From Isoetes taiwanensis (taxonomy: Eukaryota > Streptophyta > Lycopodiopsida > Isoetales > Isoetaceae): a stretch of 64,000 bases of DNA. The notes beneath the pieces were generated by a model. It was given only the letters and a program-made list of their open reading frames with translations. It did not search any database and was not told the origin of the DNA. Shown here one piece after another: positions 1-10,690 of the stretch (its first letter is position 1; each line of letters begins with the position of its first letter). The stretch covers positions 15,160,891-15,224,890 of the forward strand of contig JAJEKV010000027.1 in NCBI GenBank assembly GCA_021234155.1. The letters are read 5' to 3'. Made by a program: the position numbers and the translations under genes.

Positions 1-573
1 TTCTACAACTGCCAATGAAAGCTTGAAGGAAGGATATGTTATCATGGCAATGCCCATACTTTTGTTGCAAAGGAGGCCCTTGGTCAGATGTGGGTTGCAG
101 AGAAGGAATGGTAAAGGCAATGGTTTGAACTGGCTCAGTAAGGCTGATGGCCACAGAACGAGATACAATATCTGAATGTGAGGTTAACTGGACCTCTGAT
201 ACTCCTATGGATTTCTCTTTGGAGTCCAATTCCCCCTGGTTCTTGTTTGTGGGAGTTAATCCCCATTTTCTCTTTGTCCAGTCTTTGAAATTTTTTGTTC
301 CACTGAATCATTCTGTATTTCCTCCATGTTAAGAAAACCAAACCTATTTCCCGTATCAAATTCTTCCCAATTAATTCTTACCATCACACTTGTTATGGCA
401 GGGCAAAATAAGACAAAGGGTTAACCCTTTCATGCACTTGTCATATTTGAGCACCCTAAGAACACTTTCTTTCTACCAGTCCACCTCAAATACGTAAAAA
501 ATAAAAAACAGAAAAAATGATATATTTATGCATCAAAAGAATTTATCAGTAGAGCCCAAGTGAAATTTAAAAT
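1..573. other. No recognisable gene
   Basis: Short open frames occur on both strands, but none resembles a known family or shows exon structure. The right edge meets the microsatellite tail of the neighbouring LINE. Confidence 0.4.
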
Positions 574-1470
574 AAGGATAGGATAGGATAGATTTTTTAT
601 TGTCTGCGGAGACCAATTGGCCTATGGGACCCAAACAAAAAGAGAGCAGCAAGCGTACTACGGTCAGGATTAAAATACCCCCGCCCCGAAGGGTTTTCGA
701 GGGAAAAACCTTAGCAGTAATAAGTATGCTGGTACACAATATAATTGTATAGGACAATTCAATATTGTCCAAGAGGACACAACTGAGTTCGTGCATCCAA
801 AACCTCCTGGAGGTATGACCCCAACAAGCCCACGAACGTTGTAGTCAATATCTCATGCAGCGGCTGGCCAAGCACTACTAACCGAACATACCGCGCTCGT
901 ATATGGGCAAACGCTAGGCAGATCTGGAGGGCATGACATTCATCTTCAATGGCACCCTGGTGGCAACACTGACAAAGCCTCTTCTCCCGTGCTTCCCGAG
1001 TCCAACGCCCTGTCTCAATGCGGAGACGATGTGCACGTGTGTGAATGGAAGCTTTAAGGCTGTGCTTCTTCATGAGAAAATGGGTGTGCAAGTACTGATG
1101 TGGGCCTCTCGTGAGCCTAGAATTGACTTGCTGCTGATAGTGTGGTCAGAGCATCTGCATTCCAGAGCTTGCGAATGAAAGCAGCATCTAGGTACAGCTT
1201 TTAGTGCATTGTGATTCTTCTTTGTCCGTACCTGTACGCATCTGTTTGCCTGTACATCCCAATGTGAGAACCACTGAGCTTGCTTGTCCTTCCCGCAGGC
1301 TTTGAGGCTTTGAGCAGAGTAATGGCATATGTGCAGCAAGCATTCAAGAAACTTTTGGACATTAAATAGCAATTGTGAGAAGGAGATGCAGACCATAGCA
1401 TTATTTAAGATACCCAAAATGCATACCGGATGTATGCAATTGAATTTATTCAAAGAGGTGAGCATTTTAC
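574..1470 (-). mobile_element. LINE-A 3' fragment with (GGATA)n tail
   Basis: This is the 3' end of a non-LTR retrotransposon on the minus strand. The conceptual protein (about 1090 to 760) carries the C-terminal block typical of these LINEs: HRLRIETGRWTREAREKRL followed by CQCC and H/C residues in a zinc-finger-like arrangement, then a GQPLHEIL...LLGSYLQEV block. The same block recurs in the plus-strand copy at 10.7-12.05 kb. The element ends in a conserved 3' UTR (in sense, GGTCCCATAGGCCAATTGG), then a pentanucleotide tail seen as (GGATA)n at 574-591 on the plus strand. It is 5' truncated and frameshifted, so it is a dead copy. Confidence 0.75.
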
Positions 1471-1616
1471 TTACAGGTTTCTAGATTTATATAGAAGCCA
1501 TTGTTTCAAGCTCCAAGGTGCTGATGCTACTCACAAATAACACCTGCATTGCCAGGAAAGTTAGAATCCAAACAGGATCCATGTGTCAATATTCTGCGGC
1601 AAATTGGTGAAAATAC

Positions 1617-1903
1617 CTCTAGCTCGTTGCACTTCACATCCACATCAGACTGGCTTATCTTCACGGCAGCAAGCTCCTTTTCTCTAAAAGCAGAAACATA
1701 ACAATATTATCCAAAGCAGAGAATATGACAAAAATACTGATTTTGAACTTATGCTCCAAATCTTACCTTCCAAGACCGGCTCCAAGAAGAAATCCAGAGT
1801 CTATATTCAAAGGTTCAACTAAGAAAAAACAGAAAACTTAAAACAATATAAAACTCCTTGACGAAATCTTACCTGCCAAGGTCGGCTTCAGAAGCTTTGA
1901 ATC
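1617..1903 (-). pseudogene. HYPK-like partial gene (two or three small exons)
   Basis: HYPK is a ribosome-associated partner of the NatA N-terminal acetyltransferase. The exon at 1683-1617 encodes EKELAAVKISQSDVDV followed by NELE, which matches the start of the conserved HYPK C-terminal (NAC-alpha-like UBA) domain as I know the family. It has an AG acceptor and a GT donor. The exon at 1903-1873 reads GFKASEADLGR and splices in phase to it; plant HYPKs have a similar SREAD...REKEL stretch. A second small exon at 1818-1767 also ends in an LGR junction and looks like a duplicated or alternative exon. I could not find the following LDKKVAERTLREH-type exon; a LINE occupies the downstream side. 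It is probably a truncated copy, although a distant exon cannot be excluded. Confidence 0.5.
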
Positions 1904-2229
1904 CTGAAAACAAAAATATTATCACTTGCTCAGCGTGATACAACCCATTTTAATCGTCCAATGTTGTGTTTTACCTGGTGCTTGCAGATGGCCAAAGAAG
2001 ATGGTGTCTGCTGAGATTTCCAAGATCCCACCCAGTTGAGGTGCCGAAATGAGAATCGTATGAGCTGAGGCGAGCTGAGAAAAATCGTAAGCAATGTTTC
2101 CTAGAGGAGCAAGCCATTGAATTCAGCAATTGAATGCTAGCGCTCGAGTTCAAACTCGTAGCATTTAATTGCGGCAACTGGATACTGCAGGGGAAAACTT
2201 GGATCCCATAGGGTACAGCATAATAGGCC

Positions 2230-2790
2230 CAATAACCAAAGCCATCTCAAAAAAAAAAAAGGGATGGGCAATTGAGCTGGAAGAGGTGCAAGTTGTGCAT
2301 ATAATGGAATCGGTTTTTAAGGATTATTTGCCACCAAAGGTTTCTACATTGTTATGGCAGCTACTTCATAGAGCGATAAGAATTGACGTATTGATAAGCA
2401 AGTCTAAGCAAGATATTTCACCTAATTGTCCTAATTGTCCTCTGTATGGCATGCTGAGGAAACAATTGAGCATTGCTTTATTCATTGCAATGACTGTTTG
2501 CCCAACATGGAATAGGTTAAAGGAGGTGTCGGAAGCATCAATCTCTAAAAAGGAATTGTTGTTAGGTTTGTATCCCGCTTCATGGCCGTTAGAAGAAAGA
2601 AGATAGCAATGCGTCTGTGTAGACCCAAGCCCACAAAAACTTTCTATCTAATTGTAGCAGCTAGAATGAAAGGCCAAGTGATTATCCTTACATAAGCATG
2701 CGGGCTATGTAAGAAGTCGCTCAGCTTGCACATGTAACTTTTATTCTTCCTGAAATATATTTTGATCCTTTAACAACCACCACAAACAAA
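2230..2790 (+). mobile_element. L1-like LINE 3' fragment (zf-RVT region)
   Basis: The frame at 2169-2606 contains PPKVSTLLWQLLHRAIRIDV followed by CPNCP and a LFIAMTVCPTWNRL stretch. This has the form of the zinc-binding zf-RVT region at the C terminus of plant L1-type reverse transcriptases, where a VLLWQ..H.....L block precedes CxxC and a later H/C pair. The copy at 59.9-60.4 kb has the same order of motifs. Only the 3' end is present and the frame is broken beyond 2606. No poly(A) tail or target duplication was identified. Confidence 0.55.
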
Positions 2791-3132
2791 AAGGAAAAAA
2801 CACCGGATACAAGTGGCTTTTTTTTTGTGTCACCGCGAAGTCAAAAAGTTTTTATTTTGGCTCAATGCAAGGTATCATGATCTGTGAAGAAACTTTTTGT
2901 GTCAACAGGGTTGATGCAGAGAATCACTTATTTTGCATGTTTGGGCCAATAAAGCAGGTGGAATTGTAGGATAGAGAGACCTGCACAAGTGCTCCATAAA
3001 TTCACTTCTATGTTGTTAAATACAGATGCTTCAATGGTCATCACATCTTATGTCTTGTGGTTGTCCCTTGAATTCTTGTGAGACCCGATCAAGTGCGTAA
3101 TGAGGAGGTATATGCAAGAGAACAATGACTTC

Positions 3133-3648
3133 TTATGCAGGAACAGAGTCATCAACACCCAAATGTAAAGTATGCAGATGGAAGCCAGATTTCTCAATAG
3201 CTTCAACCATTTCTGAGGCCACACTTGTTGCTTGTATGGTGGTCCTTTTCACAGCCTACAAAAACACAGCGCAATATTTAATGAGCCAATTAATGTTACT
3301 CTTAAGAGCTTATAAAACACTATTTTTCATACAAGATAACACATAATCTTACCGAGATTGTTGTCATGGCCTCATTTGAAGCTACTTCAACATTCTCTAC
3401 ACCTTCTAAATCCTGCAAAAAAGAGGTAAAATGCAGTTCTCTAAATACTAACAAAAATAAACACGCTTAAAGGCTTGAGAATTACCTTCAATGCCTTTGT
3501 CACATCGGGAATGCTTGCATCCGAACCGTACCTTCCTTCCTAGATACAAGAAAGACTAATTTTTTCAACATAGATAACATAAAGAGGATCATTGAACTTA
3601 AGATATCTATGCAATCGAGATGAACCCTACCTTGAAAAGCATGAGCAT
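3133..3648 (-). CDS. HMA-like (heavy-metal-associated fold) small protein, 4 exons
   Basis: Four minus-strand exons join in phase 0: 3648-3631, 3539-3486, 3412-3353 and 3255-3133. Each intron has GT and AG ends. The product is 84 residues. The order of predicted elements and the sequence VTKALKDLEGVENVEV, later VASEMVEAIEKSGF, match the HMA ferredoxin-like fold found in plant metal chaperones and metal-ATPase N-termini. The metal-binding CxxC expected just before the first helix is absent; GSDAS lies there. There are no cysteines, so metal binding is unlikely. The chosen ATG is the first after an upstream in-frame stop, but the first beta strand is short, so an upstream exon may be missing. 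The alternative is a domain remnant of a larger gene. Confidence 0.55.
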
Positions 3649-3659
3649 GCTTCGTTAGG

Positions 3660-5690
3660 ATCATATGAAAACGCATCGGATGTCTCAGGGCTCTACTCAG
3701 CCCTACCCCTAGTTATGCATGTTGTGCCTGCTTTTTCCATATGATTTCGCACCAATTTATAATGCCATTGCTGTTAAGAAGCAACGCTTCTTGTTCGTTT
3801 GCAGGCCAGCTTCCTAATTTGAAGCGCAAATGGGGAAGAAAGCTTGCCCCCCAGGCATATTGTTGCCGCCATAGCCAAAGCTTCGAGATAAGCCTTTTCC
3901 CCACGTCAAGAAAATTTCAAAGGTTCTATTTACAGAAACTCACCTTAAATTTTATATTAAATTTTTACGCCATTTAGTCATTTTTCGGTTGCAAAAAAAA
4001 TTTATGCTTTTCGCATGACAAGAAGTCTTTCAATTTTAGCCTTTCAAAATGCAAGACAAAAATTCGAAATGACGGAAAAAAAAAAAACAACAACAACAAG
4101 TTATAAAGTCTATTATAAACATGTAATAATATAACTAAGTTTTAAATGCACATCAACAATAGGTATATGTTCTTCTGCACACTACAAGAACCTTCTATAA
4201 TTTCTATAGTCTCCTCAAGAACTACGTCAGGCTGCTGCTGCGTTTGAGAGCCTGAGCTTGCAACTATGTCATTAGAGAATTTGCAGAAAGAAAGCATAGA
4301 TCTACATTGATTGGCCTTCTTTTTTTTAGCTTAAAGAAGCCACCGCTATAATAAAAATATGAAAACTATGGAAATGCAAGGAGCAAGAAAAAGCAAGAAA
4401 ACACAATAATATAGAGCAAATGATCTAAATCTGAACTTACTTACATTGTCTTTAGCTTGCTCCATGAATGAATAGATGAGATAGGTTTGTAGAAGTGGTG
4501 GTTTCAAAAGTCTTAATGCTTAACAATCAGAGAGCCCAAGTGTAAGCCCAAGAATGGCGATGTTGTTTGCCAAGCATAAGCCCAAGTATGAGCCCAAGAA
4601 AGCCCCAAATCTAAGTATTCTGTGGGTTTGTTGAAGTAGAGATTTTAGAAATGTGTTGTTTGTCCTTAAATATTCTGTGGGTCTGAATTAAATATTCTGG
4701 TGGCTTCAAAAATCTCGGCGCAGCAGAGCATATCAGAGAGCCCAAGTATAGACTGTAGTATGAGCCCAAGAACCCTGTAGCTGTTTGTCGAGGAGTAAGC
4801 TCAAGAGGGCTCTTGAATCTAAATCGATGCAAGTTAGGGTTTCCTGGCCAATTTCATGGCCAATTCTCTACCGATTCCCTGGCAATTCATGGCCAATTCC
4901 TTGGCAATTCCCTGTCCGATGCAAGCTAGTGTTCCCTTTTTTCAATGGTCGGATGGTGTCTAATTTGCTATACCCATGAAGTGTTTTTAAATTCATTACC
5001 TTAAAGGTTGTTTGGATGGATCATATATTTTTGTATATGGGCCTATATATTATATCATTTTATTTACAAAAAGATAAGAAAATAAAAAAAATGACAGGAC
5101 AATTTAAATTTCTAGCCATTCAAATGACAAATATGTATTTTGCGGTGTATCAGATGATGTGCATTTGGTCATTGGCCACCTTTCATTTGCAATACAAATT
5201 TTATTTTTGCTTGTTTTGACAGGCAAAAATGCCGAAAACAAAGGAAAGCCGCCAAATTTGAGTTCGAAGCCCCTCCCAAGCTTGATTCCGTGAGGGGAAA
5301 GTCCTCGACGCGGACCCCTCAAGAATCAAGGTCTGAGGGCTTTCACCTAACGTAAAACCGCCTGGCTATTTTCAGCGGTTGATGCAATTGATTTGAAGAG
5401 CTGCGATTTGAATAGAGATCGGAACGCCGAGTAAAAGAAGCCAAATCCGGAATTGCATGTAAAAAAATTCAGAACGAAGAGTAAAGCTTGGATGCTCGAC
5501 TTTCTTGGATTGAAATTGCGCCACCTGTCATGATCTGATTGGAAGCCTGGGCTGGAAATAGCCCAGGTGGTTTTTACGTCTTTGGAATATGTTGGGGGTA
5601 CATGCCCTTTTAGTTGCCATTAGGTATTTACAATTTACAAGAAATTTATCGAGGCGACCAAGGCCGCCACGAACATTTCTCTTACCCACT
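3660..5690. other. Non-coding stretch with degenerate short repeats
   Basis: No convincing gene is visible. Between about 4499 and 4800 the phrases GAGCCCAAG, AAGCCCAAG and TATTCTGTGGGT recur as two imperfect copies of roughly 180 bases. At 4840-4920 a short TGGCCAATTC/TGGCAATTC motif is repeated several times. A small palindrome (CCTGGGCT...AGCCCAGG) lies near 5546-5570. Confidence 0.4.
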
Positions 5691-5693
5691 CAC

Positions 5694-6062
5694 TCACAAT
5701 TTGGAAAATTGTGTGAATATGGAATAGTCTATGGTATACTCCCCTCCCAAATGCTCTTCTTGCGAGAAAGTTGTGTGGTATACACTCCTCCCGATTTCGT
5801 CTATCCTATGTTGCATCTCCTCACTTGTTCTCTCGATCCCTTGCACCCTGATATCCATGTTGTTACGATTGGCCATCTCCACCAGTGTGTTAAGTGCGTC
5901 CATGCTTGGGATCATGGCCTCCAGTTGCCTGTTAATCTGAGCTAAGAAATCCTTAAGGTCTTGCTGGCTTTCAGTTGCTTTTGCTGCATTCCCTCTCTTC
6001 TCTTGGCTGGAACTAATTGGTATGCCATCGACTTTGATACACCGGGTTCCTCTCAGTAGCAT
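5694..6062 (-). CDS. Hypothetical coiled-coil ORF
   Basis: This is a 122-codon open frame that I do not recognise. It starts at an ATG and runs to a stop. It is predicted to be mainly helical, with a heptad-like stretch from about residue 35 to 95 (ESQQDLKDFLAQINRQLEAM, then IERTSEEMQHRIDEIG). It has no cysteines in zinc-finger spacing and no catalytic motif. Two further minus-strand frames of similar helical character lie downstream of 9.14 kb, so the three may belong to one decayed element or gene. The shorter plus-strand frames over the same bases have less coherent composition. Confidence 0.3.
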   Translation of the reverse strand: MLLRGTRCIKVDGIPISSSQEKRGNAAKATESQQDLKDFLAQINRQLEAMIPSMDALNTLVEMANRNNMDIRVQGIERTSEEMQHRIDEIGRSVYHTTFSQEEHLGGEYTIDYSIFTQFSKL

Positions 6063-6379
6063 GGGAAAACTTTCTTCTTCGACTATTGTCGGGTGTGGTC
6101 TCCCTTAATGGTAATACCTCATTCAAAATCAACCCGGTTTGAATTAATCATAATTGTTTTACCCACCTCTCTGCATGATTTAATTGTTGCTGCTTATAAT
6201 TTCGTCTGTTTGTGCATGTATTTCGGCGGTTAATGTTTCCAGTGGACTCGTGGTTCGGTTCGGAGAGATGCTCGGCAAGTAGGTTTTACCTTACCGTTCC
6301 GATTGATTGGACGGGGATGACCTTCTCTGTACCAATCCAGATTGATTTCCTGGAAGGTGATTACTACTTTTAAATATAC

Positions 6380-6620
6380 CGTCGTTTTGGTGATCCGGGT
6401 ATCAGTTGGAGAGTCGAGCCCTCACTATCCTGGTATACGACGGGAGTTGTACTCCTAAGTCTGTAACATGGCCCAGTCTCCTTTTTTATGGTATACCGTT
6501 TGTAGTGCATCATGTCTCCAGACTTATGATTTAGAAGTCTCACAGTCAGCTGTAGAGTTTTTGGTGGTCCGGATACCAATTGGGTCTAGCCCTCGCTATC
6601 CTAGTGTACGGTGCAGGCTG
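6380..6620 (+). repeat. Imperfect direct repeat, about 55 bases, two copies
   Basis: A segment beginning GGTGATCCGGGTATCAGTTGG near 6389 recurs as GGTGGTCCGGATACCAATTGG near 6563. Both are followed by a CCCTC(A/G)CTATCCT(G/A)GT tract. The spacing is about 174 bases. The surrounding 6063-7320 stretch has no gene I can support. Confidence 0.4.
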
Positions 6621-7323
6621 AGCCTCTCTGTCCCGTATCTTGTTCCGTCCACCTTTTACTCTTATGCCTTTAGAGAGCTCCATCATTTTGTGCACATTCA
6701 TCTAGAGGCAATTGTCTGATGCGGGTGTTAATGTACTCGGATTACTTATCCATCTAAACATATTACTGTTATTTTGGTGTCGTTTATCTTAGCTAATCGA
6801 GCATTAGATGTCAGATGTTAGTCGCATAACAAGAATATTGTTATTTTAGCTGTTTGAGGTCAAATGTTAGATGTTTGCTGTCACCCTTTCTTATGCGTTT
6901 CAACATTCCCTACTCCCACATTTGTCTATTTATCCTCCTTTTGCACTTCACATCTACAATCTGCCTCATATGCACTTCCTATCATCGATTGCCGAATTCG
7001 TAATTTCACTTTCCATCTAAGTAAAACGTTAAAAAATTACAGATTTCTCATTCAAGCTTTTCCTTCATATTTTGGGATTGGTTCCTACTAACATCTGGAA
7101 ATTCTTACAAAAATGATCATGCTTCTAGGATTGCTGAATGACAAGGGATTTCAGAATTGCTGACCATAGTTGGGATTCCAAACATTATACATCTTTATGT
7201 GTCACAGTAAGGGATTGAGAAAACAGGAAGCAGAATGAGAACAAAAAGAAAAAATTCTAAATCTAAATCTAAAACCTTGGCACCCCCTCCGCTTTACCCT
7301 CGTATCATCCATTTCCCCGTCCT

Positions 7324-7690
7324 TTATTTACCCTTCTTCTTCGCCAGCGAGGTCTCCCCAATCTTCTTATTCTTCTCCACATTCCTGGCTAACAAGACCT
7401 TGCATATGTATTCCGTGATTTCCAGAAGCCGGAGTTCGTATCCCATATCCTTCATTGTTTGCATGTGATGGATTCTGTCGCAGAAGGGCAGTGCACCTGG
7501 CCACAATTCAAACATGAAGATAAACCTTTCTCCAAACATAAGCAACCTTCTTCATAGATGCACCACGACCCTATGTCTTCCAATTCAGGGTTCCATGGGA
7601 CCGTGAAGTTCCCCGGATTACCCGATCTTGGTCTTTTCCTTGATCCATACTCTTCATGCGCCTGCTCCTCCACAATCTCCTTGCCTTAAT
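7324..7690 (-). CDS. Hypothetical minus-strand ORF, one probable frameshift
   Basis: Two overlapping minus-strand frames read as one protein if a single-base shift is allowed near 7550. The first contains EEQAHEEYGSRKRPRSGNPG and NFTVPWNPELEDIGSWCIYEE. The second continues FGERFIFMFELWPGALPF, DRIHHMQTMKDMGYELRLLE and a lysine-rich tail to a stop at 7324. The sense of the protein on both sides of the shift suggests a real but damaged coding region. I do not recognise the family. The neighbour upstream on the same strand is the two-exon hypothetical at 8622-9138. Confidence 0.3.
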
Positions 7691-8621
7691 TCATGTCCGA
7701 TGCTCGAATCCATCAGTTTTTTGCTGAAGCTTTGCTGCACTCCCGCTCTTCGCTCTCCACCTTCGTCTCCTATTTTAAACCCTAACCCTCTGAAAAATAC
7801 CAATCTTCGACTTATGAGTCCATACTTATGGTCAGTTATTTCTAGGGTTAGTGTCTCTTTCTCGCCCCTTTCTCCAGTACGCCACCTTTTAATTGCCAGT
7901 CTTGTCTTGTCTTGCTCTATCCATTATAATTTCGTAAGTGTGTGGAGATATCGTAGTTGTACGTTGCTCTGCTTTCTGCTGACATGCGTCCCCTGAGCTT
8001 CTCGTTCCTTGAAATATTCATTAATCACTCTCCTTTCATTTGTATGGTTGGCAGCCCTCAATTATCATGTTCGAATGCCTAACATTCTATCCCTTTATTC
8101 CTTCACATCCTTATTGCACCTTCACGGCGCTTTGGTGCCTTTGTGGAGTCTTCGTCAGCTTCGACCGTCATATTTGTCTCCTAAATTGGCCACGTCATCT
8201 TTTACTCCATATAACATCTATCTGTATCATATCTTAACCGTTGATATATTCGTTGGCGTACATCATTATGTATCCCCTCTCCCCTCTGTAACATCCTATG
8301 GGCCTAATTAACTTATATCAGTGATCTATACCTTATTAGACCACTGCTCAATGGTTCCTAAATTCGAATCCTATTCTCCTATTCTCCTCTCCCTTGGGCT
8401 TCTGTCGGCATCAATTTCTTCTATACCAATCTAGAAAACTAAAACACATCTTGCGATCAGCTCGGGAGATTCTAGATGCTCAGACAATTTGCCCAAAACT
8501 AAGATTTGGAAATTATACTCGTTCCGTCATTCATATGCTTATAGAGAAAACAGATTTGATCAGTTAAAAACAGAACCATAACAAGCCCATGAGCAAGATA
8601 CTTTGGATTTGGGTACATATA

Positions 8622-9138
8622 TTAACCTTCCGTCGGCCCCCTCCCTTCATTTTCCTCTATCAGTGCTTCGAGCATCAGGCTATAATCTAGTCTGTTGTCG
8701 AACATAGCTAGTAGCATGTCAAGCTTTTTAGCCGAGTGTTGTGTTTTATCTAGCAACAACAAGACGTGCTTCCCTATTCTGTTGAAATAGATGATAATTA
8801 GTAGTGAAATAAGGCTTAAGCTCATTACCTATCCATATATCCCTTTTCTTCAAGAGCTTCTCCAGTGCTACGCATCGGATCACCTCCTTTTTGACCTTGT
8901 ATAGACAATCAAGTAGCTCTTGCTTCCCCATTGCATCTTCCTCCTTTTCCACCCCGTCCACATGAGCTCCAATCTCGATCAGTCGTCTAACACAATCTTG
9001 AAACTCGGTTCTGTATTTCTTTTTGAATTTCCTGAGGACTTCCCCTTGTAGCATGTTTAACTCATCTAGGATTTCTTGTGTCCTCATCCGCTGCATCCGC
9101 AACTCACTTCCCTTCCCCTGAAGCCGTGTGGTTACCAT
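8622..9138 (-). CDS. Hypothetical two-exon coiled-coil protein
   Basis: Exon 1 (9138-8829) starts MVTTRLQGKGSEL and is rich in charged helix-forming residues (ILDELNMLQGEVLRKFKKKY, later CLYKVKKEVIRCVALEKLLK). A GT donor at 8828 and an AG acceptor at 8775-8774 define a 54-base intron. Exon 2 (8773-8622) continues in frame as KHVLLLLDKTQHSAKKLDML to a stop. The joined product is 153 residues, all-helical by inspection, with no recognised domain. The splice fit is the main reason to think it is coding. It could be a host orphan gene or a gag-like leader of an unrecognised element. Confidence 0.4.
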
Positions 9139-9354
9139 TTTTCTCTCGCTGCCGTTCCCGCTCTGTCCCTTCGAGCACGTAAGCCTTTGATCTCACAAAT
9201 TATTGTATCCCACTCTCATTCCGTTTTATACCGTTAGCCTTCAAATGGGCCCATATTAGCCCGGGGCTCGCTATTGATCCACCCCATGCCTACTGTAACA
9301 CCTATGCGAGCGGCTTACACTATCCTGGTGAGTGACCATACCTAGAAATTGCAT

Positions 9355-9425
9355 TCGAGCACCCGCATCCGCACCCCCATCTGCGCATCTGCATCCGCAT
9401 CCGCACCCGCACCCGCACCCGCGCA
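9355..9425. repeat. Degenerate hexanucleotide (CCGCAC/CCGCAT)n minisatellite
   Basis: About ten copies of CCGCAC, CCGCAT or CTGCAT units lie in tandem. This produces His-Pro/Ala-Pro-rich spurious frames on both strands. Confidence 0.7.
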
Positions 9426-9429
9426 GAAT

Positions 9430-10690
9430 CATTTTGTGCATACCCGTCACCAGCGCCAAGCATCAAGCGCCACGCAATATACGAGTGCCAAGGACATGGA
9501 GTTCAAAATCATGGTATATCTAGCCATCCATGAGCCACTGTACACTACATAGTTTCAAGTCCAAAACCAAATGTTTTGGACTATTTTTCCAATCCCCGCT
9601 CTATCTGAGCTCAAATATCTTCCTCTTCATAAATGCGGTGTTAAAGAGGTAAGGAAATCGATTGGAATGCCATATGGAGCAGATCAAGCCACCCATGCAG
9701 CAAAAAGGTCGATCAGGCCACCCCTGCCAAGCAGTTTCATGTCTAGCTTTTTGATCGAATATACCACCCTTTGGTCGAATATACCACATGTCTGATAACA
9801 GATGGCCAGATATACCATTTTTTTTGGCTGAATGTACCATGCTCCCGGGCTCCAAATATACCCCTCTACCATGTCTCACTAGTCCACAGCACAATAACAA
9901 GGGGTTTCAGGGGGGTATATTTTGGATGTAAAAATGACCATGCCCGAAACATAGACCATACCGCTAAAACAATTGAATATCTTATTCAAAAAAAGGGGGG
10001 AGGGGGGTGTGTGGGGGGGACATAGATTTAATAGAAAACTGATTACGTTAGATCGCTCGTTGTATTGGTTAAAGAATTCTTCTTAGAACTTTGAATTAAA
10101 TTGATAGAGTGCGAGTCCATGTTTTTCATATTCCAAAACCTTAGGAGCACCCATATTTCATATTTCAAAATCATAGGCAACCTTAACCATAAATAACAAT
10201 AATCAAAACAAAAGGCGCCCCGAGGTCCCAACATGTGCTCTGTGCCACAGGATTGATAGATCCAATGATTGAGCTAGTCGAGCAGGTAGAGTTACACTCA
10301 TTGGAGGAAGGAGAATAAGAGGCAAATTCACTTAAGAATGTAGTACCAGAGGAAATGAAATCATGGCAAAAAATAGAGTCTAAACAAAGATAAAAGAAGT
10401 AAGTATCTGGATTGTAAGAATAAAGGCCCCCACCATGGGTTCAATCAAATAGCTCTACTCAGCTCTGACATTGTACCAGATTCCTTTCATAAAACACCCA
10501 AGCCTCAGAGAATGAGATGCCAACAAAAAGGGACAAAGAAAACAAGAATCAGATAGTAAAGTACGAAGAGCCTTTATGATTGCAAATGACTCTCAGACAG
10601 AAAAATGTTGGGGATGTAGTAATGGATGACAAGGGAGGACTACCCTCCTTTAGGTCCAAACTAAAGAAGATTACCATGACTTGAAGCGGT
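9430..10690. other. No recognisable gene; AT-rich and short-repeat sequence
   Basis: A GAATATACCA phrase recurs between 9755 and 9860, and a G-rich run lies near 9990-10020. Short open frames here have no domain or splice logic. Confidence 0.35.

Noticed and set aside
5589-5945. Plus-strand 118-codon and 69-codon frames
   Set aside because: They overlap the minus-strand coiled-coil frame and have less protein-like composition.
8330-8390. Possible tRNA (AATGGTTC...ATTCGAATCC)
   Set aside because: A GGTTCGAATCC-like box is only approximated and no A box, acceptor stem or anticodon arm could be folded around it.
9271-9552. His-Pro and Ala-Pro-rich frames on plus and Gly-Cys-rich frame on minus
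   Set aside because: All are products of the hexanucleotide minisatellite at 9355-9425.
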